Positions 31,883 through 40,622 are shown, counted from the stretch's first letter. The stretch is DNA of 64,000 nucleotides from Candidatus Woesearchaeota archaeon (GCA_017608295.1 JAFCGF010000001.1:186001-250000), one strand, 5' to 3'. The notes: generated by a model from the sequence alone, not told the origin. Numbers and translations are program-made.

Positions 31883-31956
31883 GCCCCTGTGGTCTAGTTT
31901 GGATAGGACGCAACCCTGCGGAGGTTGTGGCCGGGGTTCAAATCCCCGCGGGGGCA
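31883..31956 (+). tRNA. tRNA-Arg (anticodon GCG)
   Basis: Cloverleaf: acceptor GCCCCTG with CGGGGGC, anticodon stem CAACC/GGTTG (31911-31915, 31923-31927) around loop CTGCGGA with anticodon GCG at 31918-31920, T stem CGGGG/CCCCG with loop TTCAAAT. Discriminator A, no encoded CCA, no intron. It reads CGC and CGU. Confidence 0.95.
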
Positions 31957-32009
31957 CTGCGCTATCGCATTCTAGCTCGAGTTATACTAAGCAGTGCACC
32001 TGCGGACCA

Positions 32010-32044
32010 GTGTAAATAGGGGTTGCACGCTACCTGCGGGGGCA
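32010..32044 (+). repeat. Degenerate copy of the tRNA-Arg 3' end
   Basis: GCGGGGGCA (31948-31956, the tRNA 3' end) recurs at 32036-32044, preceded 11 nt earlier by GGGGTT as in the T arm. The rest of the gap 31957-32118 shows only this and the next TATA box. Confidence 0.4.
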
Positions 32045-32084
32045 TTCCACACCCACTCACTACTTTTACCACTATTTAAGAGTA

Positions 32085-32098
32085 AAGTTTATAAACTT
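32085..32098 (+). promoter_or_regulatory. Palindromic TATA box of the metallophosphatase gene
   Basis: AAGTTTATAAACTT, a perfect 14-bp palindrome, about 27 bp before ATG 32119. Confidence 0.65.
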
Positions 32099-32118
32099 GG
32101 AAGAGAATAGTTTACATT

Positions 32119-33030
32119 ATGAGCGAATCAAGCAAGATTGTCGACCTTGACAGCGGTCTGGTCATGGTGGCGACAGACATCCATGGAAACTGGGATGATT
32201 ATGAGCGCGTGATGCAGGTCTATGAATCTTCAGGAGCAGACTATCTTGTGTTTGAAGGAGACAGTGTGCACGGCTATCCTGGCTATGAGGACAGGTCCAA
32301 GGACATCCTTGATGACCTGATTGTTCGCGGAGCGAACACACCTGATTCTGGCATCATTGCACTTATAGGAAACCATGAGATGGTGCATCCCTATCACCTT
32401 ATGCTCACTAAGGGCCCGTTGAAGTTCACCTGGAACCTGGAAGTTGAAATCATGGAAGAGCGTGAGAAGTATGTTGATTTCTTCACTGCCATGCCTTTTG
32501 CCGCAAGAACTGCTGGCGGCGTGCTGCTGAACCATACTGGCGCAAGTGGGATTATCGGCTCAGGACAAGAGGGTGAGTACGGGGTTACATTTGAATATCT
32601 GGCTGATTGGCCGCATGAAGGCATTGTTCAACTAATCAGCAAGCACCTTGGGATCGCAGAGCCAGCATCCACCTTATACAGTGATATAGGAAAGACCTTT
32701 ATGAGTTCTAAGAATGGGCAATTCCTCTGGGAGTTTTTCATGAATGGCAATGAGCTGCAATATGGCGAGAGCTATTTCCAGTTCGTTCCGCAGTTCCTTG
32801 AATTCATGTCTACAGGGCATGAGACTCCCCTGAATGTGATGGTAAATGGTCATATAGGTGTGGCAAAAGGGTCGCAGGCAGTCTGCCCGCAGCAGCTTAG
32901 GGTCTCCACTGGACACGGCGCGGAATCTGGCGAGGAGAAGGCGTATCTTATCTTCGATGCAGCAGAATCATATGCTGATGCTGATGACCTCGCTTCGCTC
33001 TGTGAAAAGCTCTATCCTGAAGTTGAGTAA
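32119..33030 (+). CDS. Calcineurin-like metallophosphatase
   Basis: 303 aa. VATDIHGNWDDY, FEGDSVHGY, IALIGNHEMVHPY, LLNHTGASG and VNGHIGVAKG give the five metallophosphoesterase motifs; GDxxHG replaces GDxxDR. Such enzymes dephosphorylate proteins, nucleotides or bis-nucleoside polyphosphates. Substrate unknown. Single gene with its own promoter. Confidence 0.82.
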   Translation: MSESSKIVDLDSGLVMVATDIHGNWDDYERVMQVYESSGADYLVFEGDSVHGYPGYEDRSKDILDDLIVRGANTPDSGIIALIGNHEMVHPYHLMLTKGPLKFTWNLEVEIMEEREKYVDFFTAMPFAARTAGGVLLNHTGASGIIGSGQEGEYGVTFEYLADWPHEGIVQLISKHLGIAEPASTLYSDIGKTFMSSKNGQFLWEFFMNGNELQYGESYFQFVPQFLEFMSTGHETPLNVMVNGHIGVAKGSQAVCPQQLRVSTGHGAESGEEKAYLIFDAAESYADADDLASLCEKLYPEVE

Positions 33031-33072
33031 AGTGGATAACATTTATTAGCTTAAGATTCTCATGTGCTGAAT

Positions 33073-33816
33073 ATGGCATCTCTGCTTGACTATCGGCATA
33101 TCATCTCAAGAGAGGACTTCAACTACATCTCCGATGCTGGGCACTTCAAAGAGATCTTGGATATCTTTCCTTTTATCCAGGTCCACACCGGCAACGAAGA
33201 GGCGCGGCAGGAGACAATCCTCGATTTTCTCAAGCAGCTAAAGAGCTTCTACGAATGGCTACCAGGCAGTTCTCTTTCAAAAGTGAAGAGTGGCTACGAG
33301 ATGTGCTCTGCGAGCCTTACACAGGTCCACGGCTCCCTGGGGCAGCCTGCAGCGTCCAGAAGCAAGATATCAAAGGGCTATGTGAGGAAGTTCCGAAACT
33401 CATTTGAGAAGGGACTTGGAGTCATGGCTTCCGGATTGCAAAGCGCATTCGAAGAGCACGCGATGGCCACGGCCCTCAGCGCGGGGCAGCTGCGCCTGTA
33501 TCTACTCGATAATAAGGTAGGCCTTGGAAGAAAGTTTACCTTCAGCGATAAAGGCGGAGATAGCCCTGTGGCAAAATCAGGGAAGATGAACAAGCGCGAG
33601 CTGGTCTCAGCAATAATCACACTACTCAATCCAGGCAGAGAGGCAGAGGAGAAGAATGGCTGGCTCGGCCTGGGTAAGGGACAGAATCTTGTGCGCTTCC
33701 TCATGCTTCGCCGCAGGCTCAGGTCACCAGTCGTGGTATTTCTTTTCCGGCTGAGCGAGCATGACCGCTATGTGAAATTTCTGAATGAGAATCCTGCAAA
33801 GGGCTGGCAGGTGTGA
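33073..33816 (+). CDS. Hypothetical protein
   Basis: 247 aa beginning MASLLDYRHIISREDFNYI. Helical, with a basic middle section (SRSKISKGYVRKFRNSF) and a Lys/Arg-rich C-terminus (RFLMLRRRLRSPVVVFLFRL). No membrane helix of full length and no catalytic motif. ATG 33073 fits the TATA-like sequence at 33036-33050; GTG 33064 is also in frame. Not recognised. Confidence 0.6.
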   Translation: MASLLDYRHIISREDFNYISDAGHFKEILDIFPFIQVHTGNEEARQETILDFLKQLKSFYEWLPGSSLSKVKSGYEMCSASLTQVHGSLGQPAASRSKISKGYVRKFRNSFEKGLGVMASGLQSAFEEHAMATALSAGQLRLYLLDNKVGLGRKFTFSDKGGDSPVAKSGKMNKRELVSAIITLLNPGREAEEKNGWLGLGKGQNLVRFLMLRRRLRSPVVVFLFRLSEHDRYVKFLNENPAKGWQV

Positions 33817-33941
33817 GTTCTCTAATTCATTTGTGATTTGTTTTCTGTATTGTAGTTCCATGCCCATATGCCGAATGGCTTAAGCGCACAACACTAATGT
33901 TCTCAAGTGGAATAAACACTCTAAAGTAGTTAAATTCGAAA

Positions 33942-33952
33942 GATTTAAATGG
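33942..33952 (+). promoter_or_regulatory. TATA box of the hypA unit
   Basis: GATTTAAATGG, 27 bp before ATG 33974; leaderless start. Confidence 0.6.
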
Positions 33953-33973
33953 TATATATATTTCTTCCAGAGT

Positions 33974-34288
33974 ATGCATCAATTGGAATTGGCACAGCGG
34001 CTTTCTAACGAAATTCTTGGACAGACCACAAAGGATGCTGCAGTCACCCTCCACATTGGCGAGTTGCTCAATGTAGATAAACAGGAGCTTCTCGACCTGC
34101 TGGAAGTGCTTGGCCACAAGAAGGTAAAAATAGAATTACTGCCTTCAAATGTCAAGTGCGAGTGCGGCTACAGTGGGCCTGCCGAGATATACCATAAGAG
34201 CCATATGAATGTACTCTTCAGGTGCCCGAAATGCCATGCTGTGCCTTCTGTAGAGAAGGGTGAGGAGCTCGAGCTCAAGCTCGAGTGA
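33974..34288 (+). CDS. hypA: Hydrogenase nickel metallochaperone HypA
   Basis: 104 aa. Starts MHQLELAQRLSNEIL: His2 is the nickel ligand, although the usual Glu3 is Gln. The zinc domain has CECGYSGP and CPKC, two CxxC-type pairs. It delivers nickel to the hydrogenase large subunit. It overlaps or abuts the maturation protease gene and lies next to hydA, its likely client. No hypB or hypC-F in the window. Confidence 0.85.
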   Translation: MHQLELAQRLSNEILGQTTKDAAVTLHIGELLNVDKQELLDLLEVLGHKKVKIELLPSNVKCECGYSGPAEIYHKSHMNVLFRCPKCHAVPSVEKGEELELKLE

Positions 34289-34293
34289 GCGAA

Positions 34294-34725
34294 ATGGTAC
34301 GCTTTTTCGCTGCAGGAAATCCAGCTCTACCCGACGATTCTCTTGCTATCAAATTGGCTGAACTTATTGATGATATTGAATTTGAGCCTCTTGATGACCC
34401 TCTCACTCTCCTTGAGATCAGTGAGCCTACAGTCATCCTGGACGTCGCCAAAGGGGTGAAAGAGCCTACATGGATACACGCCTCTGAATCAAAGAGGCTT
34501 GAGCGGGCGCGCAGGATGGTATCGCTCCACGATTTTGACCTGCAGTTCGTCCTGAATATGGGTTCAGCCCTTGGAGAACTGCCAGACATATGGATACTCG
34601 CAGTGCCCCTGGGTGACTCTATTGAAGATGTTCTTCCCAAGGTGAAGTCGGCCCTGAATTCTAGACCCAGTTCACTTCAAGGAAATGGCACGCGCACGAG
34701 AAGCACGGGTCATACGAGCGGATGA
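34294..34725 (+). CDS. Hydrogenase maturation endopeptidase (HyaD/HycI family)
   Basis: About 143 aa. AGNPALPDDSLA is the GN..L..DD motif with a nickel-sensing Asp, VILDVAKGV has the second acidic residue, and SLHDFDLQFVL the histidine. It trims the C-terminus of the large subunit after nickel insertion. ATG 34294 is chosen; GTG 34285 overlaps the hypA stop. The last ~21 codons run antisense through the end of hydA and look non-conserved (Gly, Arg, Thr, Ser rich). Confidence 0.8.
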   Translation: MVRFFAAGNPALPDDSLAIKLAELIDDIEFEPLDDPLTLLEISEPTVILDVAKGVKEPTWIHASESKRLERARRMVSLHDFDLQFVLNMGSALGELPDIWILAVPLGDSIEDVLPKVKSALNSRPSSLQGNGTRTRSTGHTSG

Positions 34726-35935
34726 GCTTCTCAATCTCAATGATAATCTGATCCTTCTCTAAATCAAGCACACTCGGCACGAACTGCCGCACTGCCTCCT
34801 GCATCTCATAGAGGTTGTGTGCAGTGGGCGTGATAATATTCGCGTCTGAGATGAGCCCGTTCTTTCCGACGGTGTAGTCGTGCATCACAATGCCTCTCGG
34901 AGCCTCCACAATACCTATTCCACGCTGATAGTCCTTTCCTTCAAGGATGGGCTCGCGCTTGGGTTCGAAGGTGTCGAGCAGCTCCATAGTCTCATACACG
35001 ATATGCGCGCTCTCGACTACCTGGGCTATGTTGTTGTAGAACGGGTTGTCCCAGTTCTCGGCAATCTTGCTCTTCTTGAAGAAAGTCTGCGCATCCTTGT
35101 GCAGAAGCTCGTGGTTATGGTACAGTCTCGACAGAGTGCCGACCATGACTGGCTTGTCATTCATTGTGCAGAAAGTCGCATTTGCATATTCCCTGCGCTC
35201 TTCTTTGATGACTTCAGCATATTCCTCCTGCGTGAACCTCTTGTCATTCACAGCGACATCTCCATATACATTGGGGAACTCGGTGTCGTGCTTGAGTGCG
35301 ACGTGTTGGATATCCTTTCTGAAGTCAGGTGTCTCAAGGCTGTTGAAGAGGTCAAAAGTCTCCACAACAATAGGTAGTGTCTCGTCCATCCAGCCGCGCA
35401 TCTGTTTTATCTCTTCACGTGTCGGAAGCTTTCTCCATCCACCGACAGCCTGGCTGATGGGATGCATCACTCTACCACCGATGATGTGTGCCATGTCGTT
35501 GCCAATCTTGAGCATGCGCAATGCCTTCTTGACCGCGGCGCCGTGTTTGGGTACCATTGCAAGGGCAGACTCGAAGCCAAGATAGTCTGGTAGTGCGAGG
35601 AAGTAGAGGTGCGCAGCGTGACTTCTGATGCGCTCAGAGTTGTTGTGCAGGCGCCTCATTATCCAGGTCTGGTCGCTCGACTTGACGCCGACACACTTGT
35701 CTCCTGCTGCGACAGCAGCCATCACGTGCGCAGTTGAGCATATGCCGCAGATTCTCGAGGTTATTTTGAATGCCTCCTGTGGTGGCCGATTGCGCACAAT
35801 CCCTTCGAAGAAACGCGCTCCTTCTGCAGCCTGGAGCTCACACTTTGTGACTTCTCTATTGTCAATGCCAAGCTCAAGGTGCGCGTGCCCCTCTATCTTT
35901 GTGATGTGCTTGAGGCTGATTGTGTCGGCGCTCAT
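34661..35935 (-). CDS. hydA: Group 3b NiFe hydrogenase large (alpha) subunit
   Basis: 424 aa. Nickel ligands are in SRICGICSTAH near residue 60 and DPCFSCACH near the C-terminus; IEGHAHLEL starts the protein. Maturation should remove the seven residues after the final His. With hydB, hydG and hydD it forms the NADP-linked soluble enzyme (sulfhydrogenase) first known in Pyrococcus. ATGA overlap with hydD. Last gene of the operon. Confidence 0.93.
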   Translation of the reverse strand: MSADTISLKHITKIEGHAHLELGIDNREVTKCELQAAEGARFFEGIVRNRPPQEAFKITSRICGICSTAHVMAAVAAGDKCVGVKSSDQTWIMRRLHNNSERIRSHAAHLYFLALPDYLGFESALAMVPKHGAAVKKALRMLKIGNDMAHIIGGRVMHPISQAVGGWRKLPTREEIKQMRGWMDETLPIVVETFDLFNSLETPDFRKDIQHVALKHDTEFPNVYGDVAVNDKRFTQEEYAEVIKEERREYANATFCTMNDKPVMVGTLSRLYHNHELLHKDAQTFFKKSKIAENWDNPFYNNIAQVVESAHIVYETMELLDTFEPKREPILEGKDYQRGIGIVEAPRGIVMHDYTVGKNGLISDANIITPTAHNLYEMQEAVRQFVPSVLDLEKDQIIIEIEKLIRSYDPCFSCACHFLEVNWV

Positions 35936-36738
35936 TTTTCCACCTCCGCCTTAATCTTCATCTTCACGTCGAATGTCTTGCCGATGAACGCACGCATCCT
36001 TTGATGGATTTGCTCCTCAGAGAAGCCCTTTTCCTTCAGCAGCTCTACGAGCGCATCAAGGTTAGGGTCATCAGTGTGGCCCCTGCAGCCCCAGCATTCG
36101 TAGCCAGCGTTGATGCAGACGGCATCACACCCTCCGCGTGAGATGGCTCCCATGCACATCCTTTTCTCCTCGAGGACGCAGATGTTGCCATTGCGCCGGC
36201 ATTCGACACACACAGGGTCCTTGTTCGGCAGCTCTACTTTGCCCAGCACCACTCCCAGGATGAATCTCACAATCTCCCCCCTGTCAGGAGGACAGCCAGG
36301 AATTGTGTAATCTATTTTTACATGGGCGCTCAGCGCAGTCGGCTCGAGATCTTTGTTGAACTCCCTCTTAGGATACACAAGGTGCTCGATGTCCTTCTTC
36401 GCTGAGAAGTAGCGGTATGCTGGGATGCACCCTGTGTGGGCGCAGGTCCCTAAAGCCACGAGAAAGCTGGTGTTCTCCCGTATCTTCTTCAGCAGGTCCA
36501 GGTCATCCTGGCAGGCCACAAGGCCTTCCATAAACACAACGTCGAATTCCTCATTGACATTCACTTCCTTGATGAGGGGAAAGGCCTGAAGCTCCACATG
36601 GGAGAGTAGCTGAAGAATAGCATCTTCATTGAATATTACTGAAAGCACACAGCCAGCGCAGCCGGCGATGCCGTGGAAGCCAACCTTGAGCTTTCTGTCG
36701 GGAAGGTTTAATGTTAATGCATTGAGCGGTTCCATCAT
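35932..36738 (-). CDS. hydD: Group 3b NiFe hydrogenase small (delta) subunit
   Basis: 268 aa. VGFHGIAGCAGCVLSV has the proximal cluster CxxC, followed by ALGTCAHTGC and TIPGCPPDRGE, then ligands for further clusters in CVECRRNGNICVL and GGCDAVCINAGYECWGC. It conducts electrons from the NiFe site. Overlaps hydG and hydA by 4 nt each. Confidence 0.93.
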   Translation of the reverse strand: MMEPLNALTLNLPDRKLKVGFHGIAGCAGCVLSVIFNEDAILQLLSHVELQAFPLIKEVNVNEEFDVVFMEGLVACQDDLDLLKKIRENTSFLVALGTCAHTGCIPAYRYFSAKKDIEHLVYPKREFNKDLEPTALSAHVKIDYTIPGCPPDRGEIVRFILGVVLGKVELPNKDPVCVECRRNGNICVLEEKRMCMGAISRGGCDAVCINAGYECWGCRGHTDDPNLDALVELLKEKGFSEEQIHQRMRAFIGKTFDVKMKIKAEVEK

Positions 36739-37574
36739 TCCACCCCTCCGATAGTATCAAGCCTGAACACCGGCCCGTCAAGGCAGGTAAATTTTTCCTC
36801 AATCATGCAGTGGCAGCACTTCCCTATGCCGCAGTACATGAGGCGCTCTGCGCTCACGTATATCTGCTCATCCGTGAAGCCATGCGCCTTCAGCTCCTTG
36901 ATGCTGAACTTTATCATTAGCGGAGGCCCGCACATTAGGATGATGGTGTCGCTGGTGTCGAACTTAGAGTCTTTGATGAGCTTGGTCACAAAACCGACTT
37001 CGCAGGCCATCTTCGCAGAGCCGACATTGACATCCACGCTCTTTGCGTCTTGGTCGTCAGTCGCCCCCTCACTGGTGTCGAGCGAGACATTCAGCTCTCC
37101 GACATCCTTCCATGATTCGAGGTCGTCCCTGAAAAGGATGAGATCGTGGCTTCGGAAGCCGACAAAAGTCCGAACATTACCGAAGTCCTTTGGATGCTGC
37201 TGCATGTAGTGCACCATGCCTCTCAGCGAGGCAACTCCGCAGCCGCCTCCCACAAGGACAACATTCTTTCCCTTCATCTCATCAAGTGGATAGCTATTAC
37301 CATAGGGGCCGCGGACAAAGAGCGTGTCTCCCTCCTTGACCTTCTCGAAGGCAGTGGTGAGGTTGCCGACGCGGTTGATGTTCAGGTCGAGCCTCTTCCT
37401 GTCGTGTGAGGCGATGCTGATAGGCGCTTCTCCCATTCCGGGAATTGAGACCTGGACAAATTGCCCAGGAAGGTTGTCGCTGTGATAATCGACTGTCAGA
37501 GTGAATGAGCCTGGTGCCTCATCTATTCTCTTTGTGACCTTCGCCGCCTTTGGCATGAGTGGATTATCTGTCAT
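36735..37574 (-). CDS. hydG: Group 3b hydrogenase flavin/NAD(P) (gamma) subunit
   Basis: 279 aa from ATG 37574, which shares one base with the hydB stop. FAD-binding segment with APISIASHD, pyridine-nucleotide segment VVLVGGGCGVASLRG and MCGPPLMIKFS, and a C-terminal [2Fe-2S] motif CGIGKCCHCMI, as in dihydroorotate dehydrogenase electron-transfer subunits. It exchanges electrons with NAD(P)H. Confidence 0.92.
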   Translation of the reverse strand: MTDNPLMPKAAKVTKRIDEAPGSFTLTVDYHSDNLPGQFVQVSIPGMGEAPISIASHDRKRLDLNINRVGNLTTAFEKVKEGDTLFVRGPYGNSYPLDEMKGKNVVLVGGGCGVASLRGMVHYMQQHPKDFGNVRTFVGFRSHDLILFRDDLESWKDVGELNVSLDTSEGATDDQDAKSVDVNVGSAKMACEVGFVTKLIKDSKFDTSDTIILMCGPPLMIKFSIKELKAHGFTDEQIYVSAERLMYCGIGKCCHCMIEEKFTCLDGPVFRLDTIGGVE

Positions 37575-38581
37575 CAGGCACCACCTCCTTTGGAAGAAAT
37601 CTTGTTTAACGTCTCCACGAAGTCTATCCTGGTCGGGCAGAAGCTGATGCACCTGCCGCAGCCGACGCACAGGGGCTCATCGTTCTTCTCCTCGAAATAG
37701 AGCAGGTGGTGAAATATCCTGTGCAAGTAGCGCTCTCTTCGTTCTTTCCTGAAAATCTCATCTCCTGCGACCCTTGTGAAACTCTGCACCTGGCAGCTGG
37801 ACCAGTTCCTCACGCGCTCGCCTGAATCGACCTGGAGAGGGTTCACGAGGTCCTTGATTTCGTGGCAGTAGCAGCTTGGGCACAGTGCTGTGCAGGCGCT
37901 GCAGCTTAGGCACTTCTTGACAAGCTCGTCCCATGCCTTGTTATCTTTAGAGCCGCTGATGCCCGAGTAATCAAGTTTCTTCAGCCCTTTTATCTCGTGC
38001 ATCTTAGGGGTGATGGTCTGGTCGCTCTCCTCGAAGATGTCCTTATGGTGCTTGACGAACTTCTCGCCCTCTTTACTTCCCACTTCAACAAGGAAATTAT
38101 CTCCCTGCGTGTAGAGCATGAGGTCGAAGAAGTCCTTCAGCTGCATAGAGCCGCAGAAACAGTTGTCTCCCGGGGCTTCAGAACAGTGGTAGCCTATAAG
38201 GAAGGCGTTCTTCCGGCGCTTTTGGTAGTATGGGTCGTCGAAGTCAGCCGAGAATGCGATATCCTGCTTCAATACTGCGTTGAGGTCGCATCTCCTCAGG
38301 GCAAAGATTGCCTTGGGCTTTGCGTCAAGCTTTGGCTCGTGCATTTTCTTGCCCTCCCATGTGAGGAGGACTTCCCTCTTGTCGAAGAACAGCTCCTTTA
38401 TGGGGAACATCGGCTGCCTCTCAAGATCAGGAGACATGCCTTCTTCGTATGGGACGTATTGCGTTGATTCCTGGTTATCCTCCATCCTAACTGGGATGAG
38501 GAGGTCGTGGTCCTTTACCAAAGCTGCGAAGAGTTTTGGCAAGGTGTTTTTATTCAGAAGGAAAACATTTTCGGTTGCCAT
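37574..38581 (-). CDS. hydB: Group 3b hydrogenase iron-sulfur (beta) subunit
   Basis: 335 aa. Two ferredoxin-like cluster motifs: KCLSCSACTALCPSCYCHE and CVGCGRCISFCP; FALRRCDLNAV is typical of HydB/AsrA proteins. It relays electrons between flavin and the small subunit. First gene of hydBGDA, the same order as in Thermococcales. Confidence 0.92.
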   Translation of the reverse strand: MATENVFLLNKNTLPKLFAALVKDHDLLIPVRMEDNQESTQYVPYEEGMSPDLERQPMFPIKELFFDKREVLLTWEGKKMHEPKLDAKPKAIFALRRCDLNAVLKQDIAFSADFDDPYYQKRRKNAFLIGYHCSEAPGDNCFCGSMQLKDFFDLMLYTQGDNFLVEVGSKEGEKFVKHHKDIFEESDQTITPKMHEIKGLKKLDYSGISGSKDNKAWDELVKKCLSCSACTALCPSCYCHEIKDLVNPLQVDSGERVRNWSSCQVQSFTRVAGDEIFRKERRERYLHRIFHHLLYFEEKNDEPLCVGCGRCISFCPTRIDFVETLNKISSKGGGA

Positions 38582-38606
38582 AATGACGCATCAAATTGCC
38601 CTTTGG

Positions 38607-38620
38607 CTTCTTATACCTTT
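38607..38620 (-). promoter_or_regulatory. TATA box of hydBGDA
   Basis: AAAGGTATAAGAAG on the minus strand, about 32 bp before ATG 38581. Confidence 0.55.
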
Positions 38621-38636
38621 CCTCCATTAAGAATAT

Positions 38637-39605
38637 TTATTCATTAGAGAAACAAGGCGTCAAGGCAGGCAGACCGAGGATGAGGTAGAAGAGGAGATAG
38701 AGCAGCAAGGTTGTCGTGTCCTTGACAATGCCTGCTATCACTGCCGCAGATACGAGGAGGCCGCCAGTGAACAGGGTGAGCCTCATTTTTTTCACGAGCT
38801 GTTCGAACTGGAGGGGAAGGAGTATGAGCAGCACAATAAGCGCATAGGCAAGAAACGTGAGTTGGGCTGGATTCAGCAGCCGTGCAAAAAGCACTACAGC
38901 AAAGAGAAAGACTACTAGGTAGGCTCGTATCTTGTACTTTCCGAGATGTTTCTGCCTGAACGCAGGAAAAAGCAAGGGACTTATCATAGTCAAGGAGAGG
39001 AGGAGGAACACGACCACGTGCGCTGCAGGGGGCAGTGTGGCCCATACAGATTCTGGCTCGAGCACCTTCACGAGAGAGAGTGCCAGGACCATATAGGTGA
39101 AGAGTGGCGTAGAGATGCCTATATAATGCCCTGTGAAGGGCTTAATATTGAATTTGGCCAGGCGGATGATGCCGCACATCACAGCCACAGCCCCAATAAC
39201 AATACCTATGGAGTTCTTGAAGAAGGCGAAGTATATCATCATCGCTGGCGCCACGACAAAGGATATGGTGTCTGCCAGGGAGTCGAGCTCTATGCCAAAG
39301 TCGCTCGTGAGGCCCATCTGCCTCGCGAGCTTACCGTCGAGCATGTCCATAAAATTTGCGAAAAGGAGAATGACTGAGGCACGCATAAACTCCTCCTGAA
39401 AAATGGTGAGCAGTGCGAGGAATCCGAGGAACGCGTTCGCGAGGGTGAATCCTGAGGGCACTGCGCTGCGCGCCTGCTCCTTCTTTTTTTTTATACTTTC
39501 TTTTCGCCTCTGCTTCTTGACACCCCTTATGATGCCCTTCTTGATGCGCTTATCTTGCTTGCGCTTTTTCTTATCCTCTGGTGTCAGTTTTTTTCTTGCC
39601 ATCAT
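38637..39605 (-). CDS. pssA: CDP-alcohol phosphatidyltransferase (phosphatidyl/archaetidylserine synthase-like)
   Basis: 322 aa. The signature DMLDGKLARQMGLTSDFG plus ELDSLAD gives the DxxDGxxAR...GxxxDxxxD metal and CDP site. About eight membrane helices. The first 48 residues are an unusual Lys/Arg-rich tail (MMARKKLTPEDKKKRKQDKR and onward). Followed-by-decarboxylase order (psd upstream, ATGA overlap) indicates serine as head group; the lipid core may be archaeol. Confidence 0.85.
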   Translation of the reverse strand: MMARKKLTPEDKKKRKQDKRIKKGIIRGVKKQRRKESIKKKKEQARSAVPSGFTLANAFLGFLALLTIFQEEFMRASVILLFANFMDMLDGKLARQMGLTSDFGIELDSLADTISFVVAPAMMIYFAFFKNSIGIVIGAVAVMCGIIRLAKFNIKPFTGHYIGISTPLFTYMVLALSLVKVLEPESVWATLPPAAHVVVFLLLSLTMISPLLFPAFRQKHLGKYKIRAYLVVFLFAVVLFARLLNPAQLTFLAYALIVLLILLPLQFEQLVKKMRLTLFTGGLLVSAAVIAGIVKDTTTLLLYLLFYLILGLPALTPCFSNE

Positions 39606-40210
39606 ATATTAGCGATGATTGTGCTTCCCCCCTTTACCCTCTCCCCGACATTGACCGAGGGCTTGATTGTTGTCGGCAGGAGGAGGCAGACCCTGCTTCC
39701 CAGGTTGATTAAGCCGAAGCGCTCCCCTTTTTCAACCTTTTGCCCCACAGCGACATGGCACTTGATTCTTCGTGCGAGGATGCCCGCTATCTGCACGACA
39801 CCGATTGTATGCGCTTTCCCTTTGATGATGATTTCGTTGGACTCATTCTGGTTCGATTCCTCGCTGTCCGCCGGGTGGAACGCGCCTTTGTGGTAGCGGA
39901 TTGCGATTATCTCTCCTGGTATCGGCGCGCGGTTGTAATGGACGTCGAATGGTGACATGAAGATGCTCACCATGAGGGCTTTGTCTCCTAATTCCCCGCA
40001 GATGAAGTTGAACTCTCCCATGCCCTTCTCCACCTTACCTGGAAGGCTCACCTCGCGGATTTCCATGACTTTCCCATCAGCAGGCGAGACCATCACGTTC
40101 CCTTCTGGAATATTCCGGTTTGGGTTTCTCAGGAACCAGATGCGCCAGAAGAGGAATATTGCTATGATTAGCGCGAGTGGAACGCCAATCAGCCAGTGAT
40201 ATAATGCCAT
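39602..40210 (-). CDS. psd: Phosphatidylserine decarboxylase-like protein (short, archaetidylserine type)
   Basis: 202 aa with an N-terminal membrane helix (about 4-26). FLRNPNR, VSPADGKVMEI, FMSPFDVHYNRAP, HKGAFHPA and INLGSRVCLLLP are family motifs; the GS in LGSR is the self-cleavage site producing the pyruvoyl group. Converts the serine head group to ethanolamine. TATA candidate AGATTTTTATGC at 40230-40242. Confidence 0.88.
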   Translation of the reverse strand: MALYHWLIGVPLALIIAIFLFWRIWFLRNPNRNIPEGNVMVSPADGKVMEIREVSLPGKVEKGMGEFNFICGELGDKALMVSIFMSPFDVHYNRAPIPGEIIAIRYHKGAFHPADSEESNQNESNEIIIKGKAHTIGVVQIAGILARRIKCHVAVGQKVEKGERFGLINLGSRVCLLLPTTIKPSVNVGERVKGGSTIIANI

Positions 40211-40292
40211 CCCGCTCCCATCATGACTCTAGAGCATAAAAATCTTTCCAGAAGTAATAAAAATGCGCCCTTATTCTCTTCACTTGATAACT

Positions 40293-40622
40293 ATGGTAGA
40301 ATACACTCATGAGGAGATTCGTGAATTCATCGATATCGAGGGTTTTGAATATGCCTTGACCAGTTACATTTCCGCTGACAATATTGTGGATGAGGAACTC
40401 GCAGAGATGGTGAGGGAATTTGCTGACTTGCATAGCACTATTGAGGATGCTCTATGGGACGGAGAAGACGAGGAACTTAAGGATACTGTCGAGAGCGAAG
40501 GGCTTGACTATGCGCTGACAGATTATGTTGATGCGGATTCCCTGGTGAATGCTGACCTCGCAGATGGGGTTGGGGACTATCTAACTGTTCGCAGAAAAAT
40601 AAAGGAAGCGCTCAGCCTCTGA
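40293..40622 (+). CDS. Hypothetical acidic protein with two internal repeats
   Basis: 109 aa. Two repeats of about 45 residues: EGFEYALTSYISADNIVDEE in the first and EGLDYALTDYVDADSLVNAD in the second, each ending in an I.(D/E)AL helix. Strongly acidic. ATG 40293 fits a TATA-like GTAATAAAAATG at 40251-40263; an in-frame start at 40263 lies in the promoter. No known family. Converges on tag with an 11-nt overlap. Confidence 0.65.
   Translation: MVEYTHEEIREFIDIEGFEYALTSYISADNIVDEELAEMVREFADLHSTIEDALWDGEDEELKDTVESEGLDYALTDYVDADSLVNADLADGVGDYLTVRRKIKEALSL

Noticed and set aside
32119..33030. Metallophosphatase as a prophage protein
   Set aside because: Its own standard promoter, similar composition to neighbours and no phage genes around it.
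37574..37670. Longer start of the hydrogenase gamma subunit
   Set aside because: The added residues are the antisense-like frame of hydB; ATG 37574 joins the hydB stop and matches the family start.
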